Assembly: GCA_902773155.1 (NCBI GenBank)
Contig: CACYDK010000123.1
Coordinates: forward strand, 1 to 8,202
Origin: an uncultured Ruminococcus sp.
GTDB taxonomy: Bacteria > Bacillota > Clostridia > Oscillospirales > Acutalibacteraceae
Direction of reading: 5' to 3'
Length of the DNA: 8,202 nucleotides
This document shows positions 1 through 6,262 of this stretch, piece by piece. The position numbers and the translations under genes were made by a program. Within the stretch, counting starts at the first letter, position 1; each line of letters starts with the position of its first letter. The notes under the pieces were generated by a model. That model was not told the origin of the DNA. It saw only the letters and a program-made list of their open reading frames with translations, and did no database searches.

Positions 1-673
1 CTCCAAGGTTTTTCGCGAGCTTTTCCTCCACGTCGTACACATAACCCTCGCCGTCGCTCAGCTTGACAAAAACGTCGGACAGAAGCGCGCAGCGCTTTTT
101 ATTTTCTGTTATAGAATTATATCTTATTCCGTCCCTGTTAGAAAAGCACAGCTTTTTATCGGAATGTATTCCTGATAAATCGAGCGCTCCGCTCGGATCG
201 ACCCTGGGCTTAGCTCCGTAAAGAGCCAGCGAAAAGGCGCATAAGGCCTGATAACAGCTCATCCCCTTTGAAACAGTGAGTTGGTCGCGGTAAACGCCGT
301 CGCCGCCCTTGAGCCTTAGTATTCCTACAGGCTTCGCGTAGCGCCCGAACATGACCGAGGCGGACGGACAGTAGAAGTCGACCGGCTTTGCCTCGTTATC
401 GAGAAGCAGCGCTGCCATACTCCGCGCGGTTACTCTTATACAGGCTCCCGAGGAGTCCGCGATGGTTCTTGTCTCGTCGACAGTTCCGTAAAACAGCGGC
501 TCGCCGTCCAGCTCCGCCCTTATTTGAGCCAGCTCCGGAAAATCGTAACAGAAAGGGAAAACCGCGCTCAAGTCATCGGCCGGTATATTTTCATCCTGAT
601 TGATATTCAGATAAAGCGGCTCGCCTAGATTGATCTCGGAGCCGTCAGGCAGATAACCTGTAAGCTTCAGCAT
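1..673 (-). CDS. Baseplate hub / XkdQ-gpD-like tail protein, C-terminus cut by window edge
   Basis: Open frame from an ATG at 673 that runs without a stop to position 2, so at least 224 residues are present and the C-terminus lies outside the window. The start has an AGAGG site 7 bases upstream and overlaps the LysM gene's stop by 7 bases. Residues ~30-95 read like the first domain of phage hub proteins of the XkdQ / late-control gpD type: acidic ADDLSAVFPF, then a beta segment FYGTVDETRT, then VTARSMAALLLDNEAKPV, matching the usual 'own-domain, correction term, DNEA' pattern. Such proteins form the ring at the tail tip that joins the tube to baseplate and spike. Position directly after a LysM tail gene is the PBSX order (xkdP-xkdQ). 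The family call is by remembered pattern, not a search; a different baseplate protein remains possible. Confidence 0.7.
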   Translation of the reverse strand, partial: MLKLTGYLPDGSEINLGEPLYLNINQDENIPADDLSAVFPFCYDFPELAQIRAELDGEPLFYGTVDETRTIADSSGACIRVTARSMAALLLDNEAKPVDFYCPSASVMFGRYAKPVGILRLKGGDGVYRDQLTVSKGMSCYQALCAFSLALYGAKPRVDPSGALDLSGIHSDKKLCFSNRDGIRYNSITENKKRCALLSDVFVKLSDGEGYVYDVEEKLAKNLG

Positions 674-1185
674 AATCTCGCCTCTCTTCCCTCTTCGAGC
701 TCGTCGGGGCGCCTGACCCACGGATTGAGCCTTAACAGCGTCTCGACCGGGACTGAAAACCTGTGGGAAATATCCCACAGGCTCTCGCCCTCGGCTACTG
801 TATAATACTCTTTTTTTATGGCCGGAGCCTGTACGCCCAAATCCTCGACAAATTCGAAGCTGTACTTAACTGTGTCCGGAGAATCGACGCATATGAGCTC
901 GAGGCTCTTAAAGAAAGCGTAAAAGGGAGGGATCCCCGGCAGAGTCAGGACAGCGCTTCCGGGCTGATTTTTCAGCTCGCATAGCGAAATATAACGCTCC
1001 ACGCAATCCGCGCCCATGATCACTCCTGTGCCGGTTACGATCCGCGCGTGTTTTCCGAGCTCGCGCACCAGCGCGCCTGCCAAACCGAGCCGCCTCTCCT
1101 CCACAGCTTTTTGAGAGGTGATTTTAAGGCTCTGAGGGTTATGCGGCCATTCTTTTCCACGGTATCGCATCGTCGCGGTTTTCAT
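667..1185 (-). CDS. LysM-domain tail protein (XkdP-like)
   Basis: 172 residues. Two parts are visible. Residues ~5-115 match the N-terminal domain common in clostridial phage tail proteins: YRGKEWPHNPQSL near the start, then GVIMGADCVERYISL, GSAVLTLPGIPPFYAFFKSL and a closing VKYSFEFVEDL. Residues ~127-172 form one LysM module (YYTVAEGESLWDISHRF, then VETLLRLNPWV) that ends at the stop codon. LysM binds peptidoglycan glycans in many proteins; in tails this class sits near the tube-baseplate junction, and its exact job there is uncertain. It starts at an ATG overlapping the previous stop as ATGA (1182-1185), with a GGAGG/GAGGGG purine tract upstream. PBSX XkdP is longer as I remember it, so this is a compact version. 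In relatives the gene preceding it is usually the tape measure; here it is a 41-codon gene. Confidence 0.8.
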   Translation of the reverse strand: MKTATMRYRGKEWPHNPQSLKITSQKAVEERRLGLAGALVRELGKHARIVTGTGVIMGADCVERYISLCELKNQPGSAVLTLPGIPPFYAFFKSLELICVDSPDTVKYSFEFVEDLGVQAPAIKKEYYTVAEGESLWDISHRFSVPVETLLRLNPWVRRPDELEEGREARLC

Positions 1186-1307
1186 TCGCCCCTCGCCTCC
1201 GCTTCTTCCGGGAGCGCGCGGTCAAATCTTCGGCTGTCCTGCTCGTAGGCCTCGCTCACACGCCGCGCCGTTTCGATCCCGGATAATATCATTTCATACT
1301 CGATCAT
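1182..1307 (-). CDS. 41-residue microgene between tail genes, unknown function
   Basis: Small open frame whose ATG (1307-1305) overlaps the upstream gene's TGA as ATGA and whose own TGA (1184-1182) overlaps the LysM gene's ATG as ATGA. A GAGG site stands upstream of the ATG. This double coupling is the main evidence that it is translated; ribosomes would have to cross it to pass from one tail gene to the next. The peptide starts MIEYEMILSGIETARRVSEA and continues very charged (Glu/Arg/Asp rich), most likely helical, with no signal peptide or membrane segment. I do not recognise a family. It occupies the slot where tail assembly chaperones and the tape measure normally sit, so it could be a remnant of one of them or a small tail-assembly factor. 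Both ideas are inference. Confidence 0.62.
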   Translation of the reverse strand: MIEYEMILSGIETARRVSEAYEQDSRRFDRALPEEAEARGE

Positions 1308-2035
1308 ATGTCGTCCTCGCTTTCCACAGCTTTAATTTTCAGTGCCGTAACGGGCTCGCCGTCCGTTGCGGTCTCAAGGGAAGAGCTTATAAGGGTGCAA
1401 CCGGTAAGGCTGAGGCTATCGCCAGCTACAGTCAGCGCGAGCGAAAAGCTCTCGCCAAAGCCGACCGCAAGCTCTCCCGTTGTTTTTATACTGATTTCGT
1501 ATTCACTAAAAGCTCCGCCGGGATATATTATCTCGCCGCTCAGGATCTCACGGATGTCCGAGGATTTTGAGTTTCTTTTTACCGAAACGCTCCTGAGTCC
1601 GCGGAGCCTTGCGCCGTTGATGTACGCGGTCATCCCGGTTATTTCTCCGCCGGGCTCCGGTAATTCGGGGCTCAGAACAAGAGCAAGCTCCCTGCATACA
1701 GAGCCTGTTTTATTATCGTATCGGGCTTCGTTTACGGATGCCTCGGAGATGAGCCCGTCGGAATCGACGATTTTAAAGGCCCTGTAAAGCTCCTCCGCCT
1801 TTCTTCCGATATCCTCGGCGGAGAGCTCCGGCGCTCCGTAAAGAATAGCCGATATCCGTCCGCTCAAAGCCCCGGAGCGCTTGCTCTTTATTTCCTCTAC
1901 GCTCACAACGGCGAGGTATCCGCTTACCGGGATCTCGGCCTTGCGGCCGCTGTAGGCCTTTATAAACCTTATGCCGCTTATTTCGCCTTTGACCGCGCTT
2001 ATGAGCCCTTCGGCGGTATTATACACCTCAGTCAT
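1304..2035 (-). CDS. Tail terminator-like protein with a second, possibly tube-like, domain
   Basis: 243 residues from the ATG at 2035, chosen because GGAGG lies 6 bases upstream; an ATG at 2041 would abut the same site, and longer frames lack one. It overlaps the previous gene by 8 bases. Residues ~1-125 look like a tail completion/terminator protein: an N-terminal helix (AEGLISAVKG), then IRFIKAYSGRKAEIPVSGYLAVVSVEEI, a strand RISAILYGAP, a long helix (EDIGRKAEELYRAFKI) and a closing beta pair. A Pro/Gly linker (PELPEPGGEITG) follows. Residues ~132-243 are almost all beta, starting MTAYINGARLRGLRSVSVKR, with a pattern reminiscent of tail tube subunits. Terminators cap the tube at the neck; tube subunits polymerise below it. 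Having both in one chain would be unusual. The domain split is clear; the names are inference from order and pattern. Confidence 0.6.
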   Translation of the reverse strand: MTEVYNTAEGLISAVKGEISGIRFIKAYSGRKAEIPVSGYLAVVSVEEIKSKRSGALSGRISAILYGAPELSAEDIGRKAEELYRAFKIVDSDGLISEASVNEARYDNKTGSVCRELALVLSPELPEPGGEITGMTAYINGARLRGLRSVSVKRNSKSSDIREILSGEIIYPGGAFSEYEISIKTTGELAVGFGESFSLALTVAGDSLSLTGCTLISSSLETATDGEPVTALKIKAVESEDDI

Positions 2036-2369
2036 AATCATCCTCCGCAGTAACCGTGCAGGCGGTAAGAACCGCCCACACGTACATTTCTTTGTCGGCC
2101 GCCTTAAAACGGCCGTGCGACCTAACCAGATAAACATCCTCGCCGTCTTTTACGGCGCAGTGTCCAGACGGAAGCTCTACCGAAGGAGAGCAAATCATCA
2201 TATAACGTCCGTCTCCGCATTCTCCGGCCGGAAATCTGGAGGTATTGTAGAAGCTGTTTCGATTGTAGTACAGAGGCTCGATTATCGCCTTGGTTTTTTC
2301 GGTAATACCGTTATGCACAAGCTCGACGCGGCTTCCGTAACGGACAAGAAGCTTATTCACCGATTTCAT
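2028..2369 (-). CDS. Head closure / head-tail connector-like protein (XkdH position)
   Basis: 113 residues, beta-rich, starting at an ATG at 2369 with AGGAGG 7 bases upstream and a single base after the previous stop. The sequence has alternating strands (LLVRYGSRVELVHNG, TKAIIEPLYY, MYVWAVLTACTVT) separated by a Gly/Cys-rich loop, as in small barrel-type stopper proteins. It sits second after the major capsid gene and before the terminator-like gene, the place of the head closure protein (SPP1 gp16 type, XkdH in PBSX). These proteins bind below the adaptor and hold DNA in the head. I see no catalytic motif or signal peptide. Function comes mainly from gene order and size; the family match is not certain. 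Confidence 0.6.
   Translation of the reverse strand: MKSVNKLLVRYGSRVELVHNGITEKTKAIIEPLYYNRNSFYNTSRFPAGECGDGRYMMICSPSVELPSGHCAVKDGEDVYLVRSHGRFKAADKEMYVWAVLTACTVTAEDDYD
2042..2046 (-). promoter_or_regulatory. Ribosome binding site deciding the 2035 start
   Basis: GGAGG on the minus strand, 6 bases before the ATG at 2035. An ATG at 2041 touches it and could not be used with it, and the long open frame up to 2137 has no site. It therefore fixes the N-terminus of the terminator-like protein. Confidence 0.75.
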
Positions 2370-2370
2370 A

Positions 2371-2724
2371 CTAAATCCTCCTAAAGAAGAAGCTTCCGTC
2401 GCTTATGATATCTCCGAGCGATTCAAGCTCGCTTTCCCACATTTTTTCGGCCTCGAGGAGCTTTTTCGAGTTTGAAAGCATACTGAAAGATCCAACGGAT
2501 GTACGGCTTTCGGTATCGACCGAATATGCGATATAGCGGTAGTAGGCGTAAACTCCGGCCGCGCTCTGAACGCGCTCCAGATCGCGCTCTGTGGGATCCT
2601 TCTTAGTAACGAGGGAGCTTACATAATCGATGCTGTCCCTGATAACGGGAAGCCATTTTTCGGCGTCGCTGTCGGAAAGTCCCGAAATCAGCCTGAACCT
2701 GTTGAGCGTAATCTCAAACCTCAT
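2371..2724 (-). CDS. Head-tail adaptor-like protein
   Basis: 117 residues from the ATG at 2724, with AAGGAGG 5 bases upstream and only 10 bases after the capsid gene stop. The frame stays open further upstream but that part lies inside the capsid gene in another frame and has no matching start site. The protein is almost entirely helical: MRFEITLNRFRLISGLSDSD, a helix WLPVIRDSIDYVSSLV, then ERDLERVQSAAGVYAYYRYI and a C-terminal helix with KLLEAEKMWESELESLG. Helix length and position right after the capsid gene fit head completion adaptors (SPP1 gp15 / HK97 gp6 type), which form the ring under the portal. It could also be grouped as a generic connector protein. Confidence 0.65.
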   Translation of the reverse strand: MRFEITLNRFRLISGLSDSDAEKWLPVIRDSIDYVSSLVTKKDPTERDLERVQSAAGVYAYYRYIAYSVDTESRTSVGSFSMLSNSKKLLEAEKMWESELESLGDIISDGSFFFRRI

Positions 2725-2734
2725 AACGTCCTCC

Positions 2735-3745
2735 TTAGTAAGAGAGCGCCTTAGAGGACTCCTTAAAGATTTTAGCGAAGCCCGCGGTGCAGGTGATTGC
2801 CGCGCGCTCAAGCTGGCGGTCGATGAGCTTGTCGTAATCGGTAACAACGTCGCCCGCCTGAACCATCTCAAGGGCGCAGTTTTTATCCAGACCAATGATA
2901 GTACCCGCAGTAAGCGACGGAGTGTGTAAGAGAGAGGCTCCGAGCGGAGTGATCATCTTTCCGGTTCCCTGGAAATTAAGGCCGGCGAAGCTGTCCTTCA
3001 TCTCGCTCATAGAAAGGAGCTTCTGCATGGCGTCGGTGGGAGCTAAAATCGTGTTGAGCTCGTAGGGAGAGAGCTGAGCCCAGAGCTTGAGCAAATCGCC
3101 GTAGCTGATCGTACCCGAGGTATCGGCGGAGATCACTCCGGCGGCGTTGTTGTTGCCGTCTCCGTTCAAGAGCACGTCAACAGCGTCCTTGAGCTGGGCT
3201 CTGCGGATATACGCTCCGATCTGGTTAAGCGTTACGGTAAAGAGATCGAGTCTCTGGAAGCGAAGCGCCTCATAGGAGGAAACAAGCATTCTGCCGCGTT
3301 TATGGAGCTTAACAAGGTTCTCCTGAGTTTTAACCGAGGTCTGCGGTATAGCCGCGCCCTCGCCGACGATTTTGAGGCTCTTGTCCTCCTCGGAGGGAAC
3401 TGACGCGATCGAACGGTAATCCATTCCGTCGATCTTGGTAACGGTAGCGACGATATCCGGAAGGATATCCGCCTGCTCCATACCCTGCTTTACCGCGCGG
3501 CTCACATATTCGGGAAAGAGCGCCGCGGAGTCGGAGGACTGGAAGAACTTCTCCACGCAGTCGCTCCCCCTTCCGGACACCCTGATGCCGAAGCGCTTGA
3601 GCTGGCGGCCGAAAGCGTCGAGACCCTCGAGCGAGGTTCCGCGGTAGTTTTCGGAGGGATCGAGCTCCTCTAAAACGTCGGTGAGGCTTCTGCCGCCTAC
3701 CTGATACATACCCTTTTCAACAGTGATGTTTTCGTAATTCTTCAT
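2735..3745 (-). CDS. Major capsid protein, HK97 fold
   Basis: 336 residues, ATG at 3745 preceded by GGAGG 7 bases away. This is the shell subunit of the icosahedral head. Seen: N-terminal arm (to ~90) with ALFPEYVSRAVKQGMEQADI, the usual segment before the E-loop; E-loop region with MDYRSIASVPS and the IVGEGAAIPQTSV stretch typical of HK97-type capsids; a long spine helix (LVSSYEALRFQRLDLFTVTL and what follows); DAVDVLLNGDGNN with the GVI turn; then A- and P-domain strands with AQLSPYELNTILAPTDAM and MITPLGASLLH. The N-terminal part is too short for a large HK97-style delta domain, so scaffolding probably comes from elsewhere, perhaps the C-terminal helices of the protease gene. Flanked by the small decoration-type gene (16-base gap) and adaptor gene. 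Confident on the family; the exact subfamily is not assigned. Confidence 0.88.
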   Translation of the reverse strand: MKNYENITVEKGMYQVGGRSLTDVLEELDPSENYRGTSLEGLDAFGRQLKRFGIRVSGRGSDCVEKFFQSSDSAALFPEYVSRAVKQGMEQADILPDIVATVTKIDGMDYRSIASVPSEEDKSLKIVGEGAAIPQTSVKTQENLVKLHKRGRMLVSSYEALRFQRLDLFTVTLNQIGAYIRRAQLKDAVDVLLNGDGNNNAAGVISADTSGTISYGDLLKLWAQLSPYELNTILAPTDAMQKLLSMSEMKDSFAGLNFQGTGKMITPLGASLLHTPSLTAGTIIGLDKNCALEMVQAGDVVTDYDKLIDRQLERAAITCTAGFAKIFKESSKALSY

Positions 3746-3761
3746 ATGAATTCCTCCTTAC

Positions 3762-4094
3762 TTAAATAATGAAGCCGGCCGTATTGCTGTCGGAATAAAC
3801 CACAATGCAGCTTCTGCCGTTTTGGCTTACGTCCACGGTATCGTAAGACACAGGCACGATCGACTTTACTCCGAGCGCGATCGCTGAGCTTACCTTGGCT
3901 TCGACATAACCGGAAAGCTGCACTACAGCGTAGCCGTCACAAACAGAGAGGCAAACGCCGATAAAATCGGTTCCCGAGGTCGCGGCCTTGACTGTTCCGT
4001 TGGACTTCATAGTTACAAGATAACCGGCCTTTACCGAAGAATCGGCTAAAAATGTAGCCGCATTTTCTCCATAGCCCTTAAAATTAATATCCAT
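3762..4094 (-). CDS. Small capsid decoration / cement-like protein
   Basis: 110 residues from the ATG at 4094, preceded by AAAGGA with AGG 9 bases upstream. An upstream in-frame ATG at 4118 lies inside a hairpin and lacks a binding site, so the shorter start is preferred. Composition is small-residue and beta-rich (SVKAGYLVTMKSNGTVKAA, TDFIGVCLSVCDGYAVVQLS, GYVEAKVSSAIALGVKSIVP), the pattern of DUF2190-like capsid decoration proteins that trimerise on the outside of the shell and stabilise it. A gene of this type just before the capsid gene is common. There are no Cys pairs suggestive of metal binding, no signal peptide and no membrane segment. Its messenger region starts with a hairpin (4111-4140) that may help high-level expression. 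Function is inference from composition and location. Confidence 0.65.
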   Translation of the reverse strand: MDINFKGYGENAATFLADSSVKAGYLVTMKSNGTVKAATSGTDFIGVCLSVCDGYAVVQLSGYVEAKVSSAIALGVKSIVPVSYDTVDVSQNGRSCIVVYSDSNTAGFII

Positions 4095-4110
4095 ATTCAA
4101 TATCCTTTCC

Positions 4111-4140
4111 GCCCGCATAATCTATGCGCCTTTTGCGGGC
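4111..4140 (-). promoter_or_regulatory. Intercistronic hairpin ahead of the decoration-type gene
   Basis: Perfect 7-base inverted repeat GCCCGCA / TGCGGGC (4111-4117 with 4134-4140) with a 16-base loop. A second, mutually exclusive hairpin CGCATA / TATGCG (4114-4119 with 4123-4128, 3-base loop) shares the same bases. No U-run follows on the minus strand, so it is not a terminator. It lies between the protease stop and the ribosome site of the small capsid gene, the longest gap inside the operon. A role as an RNA processing or stabilising element that boosts the abundant capsid genes is inference. Confidence 0.45.
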
Positions 4141-4155
4141 AATTCTGCGCTTTTG

Positions 4156-5112
4156 TCAGATTCTGAATTCGTTGTTTGACTTATCCTCTGAAGCGGATCT
4201 TTCGACGAAGAGCTGAGGTCTGGGCGGCATCTCCCTGTCGAAGCGTTTTTTAAACGCCGCTTTAAGCTCCTTAAGCTCGCTGATCGAAAGAGCGCCGGTG
4301 ATATTCTCCATAGTAGCCCTTGAGATCTCCGGCTGTACGACCGCGCTCAGCTTCATAACGTCCTTTACGAGCATTGAGCGGTAAAGCACGCCGTCGGCCG
4401 CCTGCTGCTTAAGGCCTTTGATATACTCCTTAAGCTTTACGGCTTCGTCTGAGCCGAGCTTTAAGGCCTCGCCGTTTTCGATGGATTTCAGAATATTCTG
4501 CACATTAACTCTCCTTTCGTTAAATGCCTTGATGACCCCGGCGTTTTTCTGAGCAGGTACTGCCACAAAGCTCCATTCATAAGCGTCGGTTGGGTTTACA
4601 AGCTCGCCGAAGCAGAGCCTTCCGCCGTATTTACGGCCGGGAGTATGTCCGCATTCACGCGCCGAGCCGCCGCAAATTGAGCACAGCGTATCGCTCACCG
4701 AGCAACCTACGCTGACCTCGCGAATAATTCCGCTGTCGATAAGCTCGCGCAATTCGCGGTTGCCCTCCGTTACGGGCATATAGGCTCTGGCTGTAAGCCG
4801 AACGTAGTTCTCGCCGAGCGAGTTTTTTTGTCCGGCGACCGTTTCGGTTTTGCAGCTTATGATCCGCGCGCTCTGGTTCTGAGCGCTGGGATCATGGTCG
4901 AAGATTCCGCACTTGCCCACAAAAAGCTGCTTAAGGCTTTCAAGGCTTTCGTTCGTAAAGCGCTCAAAGTCGCGGTCGACGTCGTTATCGCACAACACGA
5001 CCGAGAACACATAAACCTCGTCGGCTGTGAGCTCGCGCCGCGAGTAGCTGTTGATAAGCTTAAGCTCCTCCTCGCCGGGGGCGGCGCTTTTCATCACGAT
5101 TCCGTTTTTCAT
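4156..5112 (-). CDS. Prohead protease with Cys/His cluster and helical C-terminus (XkdF-like)
   Basis: 318 residues. Residues ~25-200 are a herpesvirus/HK97-type prohead serine protease, which cleaves head proteins during maturation. Candidate catalytic residues: His73 in GIFDHDPSAQ, Ser134 (or Ser138) in REVSVGCSVS, and acidic Glu179 in DAYEWSFVAVPAQKNAGV. Between them is Cys144-X2-Cys147-X6-Cys154-X-His156 (CSICGGSARECGH), a likely metal site seen in clostridial XkdF-type proteins. Residues ~200-318 are charged and helical, ending in a low-complexity tail, and may act as scaffold since no separate scaffold gene exists. The ATG overlaps the portal stop as ATGA (5109-5112). GGAGG is only 1 base from this ATG, but AGGTG lies 7 bases upstream; a later ATG at 5094 is possible. 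A 61-base gap with a hairpin follows. Confidence 0.85.
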   Translation of the reverse strand: MKNGIVMKSAAPGEEELKLINSYSRRELTADEVYVFSVVLCDNDVDRDFERFTNESLESLKQLFVGKCGIFDHDPSAQNQSARIISCKTETVAGQKNSLGENYVRLTARAYMPVTEGNRELRELIDSGIIREVSVGCSVSDTLCSICGGSARECGHTPGRKYGGRLCFGELVNPTDAYEWSFVAVPAQKNAGVIKAFNERRVNVQNILKSIENGEALKLGSDEAVKLKEYIKGLKQQAADGVLYRSMLVKDVMKLSAVVQPEISRATMENITGALSISELKELKAAFKKRFDREMPPRPQLFVERSASEDKSNNEFRI

Positions 5113-6248
5113 TCCTCCACACCTACCTTTTTCTCGATTTCGCGCGCTCTTGCGTTATTGAGACGCGCCTGTGAGAGCTCGACCTCATCCTGGAGATTGA
5201 TCAAATCCCACTCGACCCTGACCTCGTCGTCAAAGCCCTCGAGCCTCAAAAAACAGGAGCAAATTTTCGCGATCACCGGGGTAAGCAGGATCCGGTAATA
5301 CTCGAGCTCGCTCGTAAGGATATCGGCCTGCTGGGTGCTCATTCGCTCCGAGGTCGACCAGCTCAGGCCGAGCACAAAGGGCGGTAGCGCGAGCTTTGCG
5401 ACGATCTGCTCAAGCAGACTTCTCAACGGCACCTCGCAGTCGAGCACCTGGTTGTCAGCTCCTATTACCTTAACGCTGATATCGCCCACCGAAACAAAGT
5501 CGCAGACCTCGCTTGAACGCATAGCCTTGCTCCATTCGTCGGCGATCTGCTGAGCCTGTTTTTTCGTTACCGCGCCTGAGCCGCCTTCGGGCTTGTAGGT
5601 CACGGCAAAGCGGACGTTCCCGACGCGCTCCCAGTTGTTCCCGAGAGCCTCGTAGATCTTCAGCAGGATCCCGCTCACATAGGGCAAGCCGCGGAGCACC
5701 GACGTTCCCTTTACCGTTCCGGGTCGCGGATTGAGCAGCGCGGGAAGTATCAGTTTTTGGCACGGAGCAGGGGAATCGACCTCGTCTTTTCTGCACACCA
5801 CAAGCTCGAGCGGACTGCTTCCGGCCTTGATGCTCACATCCTTGAGACTCGCGTTGTAGAGCGCATCAACCCTGCTGTTGTCAGAGCTCAGGACGATTTC
5901 GCCCACCGCCTCACCGTAAGTCAGAAGCTCATTCAAATACGTTGTTATAAACGGGTAAATACCCCTTCCTCCGCCTACTGTGGGAACGCTCTCGACGAAT
6001 CTGTCGAGGATTTTTTGGGCTGCTCTGTCGGACGCCTTGACCTTGAAGCTGCCGATAAGTCTAACGGTCTTGTCGAGGGCGGCGTCAATGATCGGGATCG
6101 CTTCCCTAAGGCTTCCGTAGAGGTCGATCTCAGCGCCGGTAAGCGTTGAATAAACGTTTAGAGCCTTGTACGAGCTTGACCCTGACGTGCCCGGAACCGG
6201 ACATACGGGAAGGCCGCCATCTTTTTTGTTTTTATTAAAGAATTTCAT
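5109..6248 (-). CDS. Phage portal protein
   Basis: 379 residues from the ATG at 6248, preferred because GGAGG stands 4 bases upstream; an in-frame ATG at 6266 would give 385 residues and an ATGA overlap with the terminase stop but has only a weak GAGAAG. The portal is the dodecameric ring at one capsid vertex through which terminase pumps DNA. Seen: a charged N-terminus, a helix-rich first part with EAIPIIDAALDKTVRLIGSF, the clip/wing pattern FITTYLNELLTYGEAVGEIV, then PRPGTVKGTSVLRGLPYVSG, a stem-type helix (ILLKIYEALGNNWERVG), and a crown-like helical C-terminus (LSQARLNNARAREIEKKVG). PFVLGLSWSTSERMSTQQAD is the conserved 'LPP..LG' region before the last helices. It is on the short side for portals. 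Placement between terminase and protease fits. Confidence 0.87.
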   Translation of the reverse strand: MKFFNKNKKDGGLPVCPVPGTSGSSSYKALNVYSTLTGAEIDLYGSLREAIPIIDAALDKTVRLIGSFKVKASDRAAQKILDRFVESVPTVGGGRGIYPFITTYLNELLTYGEAVGEIVLSSDNSRVDALYNASLKDVSIKAGSSPLELVVCRKDEVDSPAPCQKLILPALLNPRPGTVKGTSVLRGLPYVSGILLKIYEALGNNWERVGNVRFAVTYKPEGGSGAVTKKQAQQIADEWSKAMRSSEVCDFVSVGDISVKVIGADNQVLDCEVPLRSLLEQIVAKLALPPFVLGLSWSTSERMSTQQADILTSELEYYRILLTPVIAKICSCFLRLEGFDDEVRVEWDLINLQDEVELSQARLNNARAREIEKKVGVEE

Positions 6249-6252
6249 CTTT

Positions 6253-6257
6253 CCTCC
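6253..6257 (-). promoter_or_regulatory. Ribosome binding site favouring the portal start at 6248
   Basis: GGAGG on the minus strand, 4 bases before the ATG at 6248. The alternative ATG at 6266 has only a weak purine tract. The shorter portal start is thus the better choice, although the longer one overlaps the terminase stop. Confidence 0.65.
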
Positions 6258-6262
6258 GTTTC

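Noticed and set aside
388..603. 71-codon plus-strand frame
   Set aside because: Antisense shadow of the hub gene with an Arg/Pro-rich, domain-free product.
1304..2137. Longer N-terminus for the terminator-like protein
   Set aside because: The extra 34 residues overlap the previous gene in another frame and lack a ribosome site; the start at 2035 has a well-spaced GGAGG.
2371..2895. Longer N-terminus for the adaptor protein
   Set aside because: The extension is inside the capsid gene and Arg/Ser-rich; the ATG at 2724 has AAGGAGG in place.
4828..5298. 156-codon plus-strand frame across the protease/portal junction
   Set aside because: Antisense to two well-supported genes and without domain signal.
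5470..5796. 108-codon minus-strand frame inside the portal gene
   Set aside because: Different frame of the portal, Arg-rich (RRGRFPCS, RRRLRRG) as expected for a frame-shifted read of a coding region.
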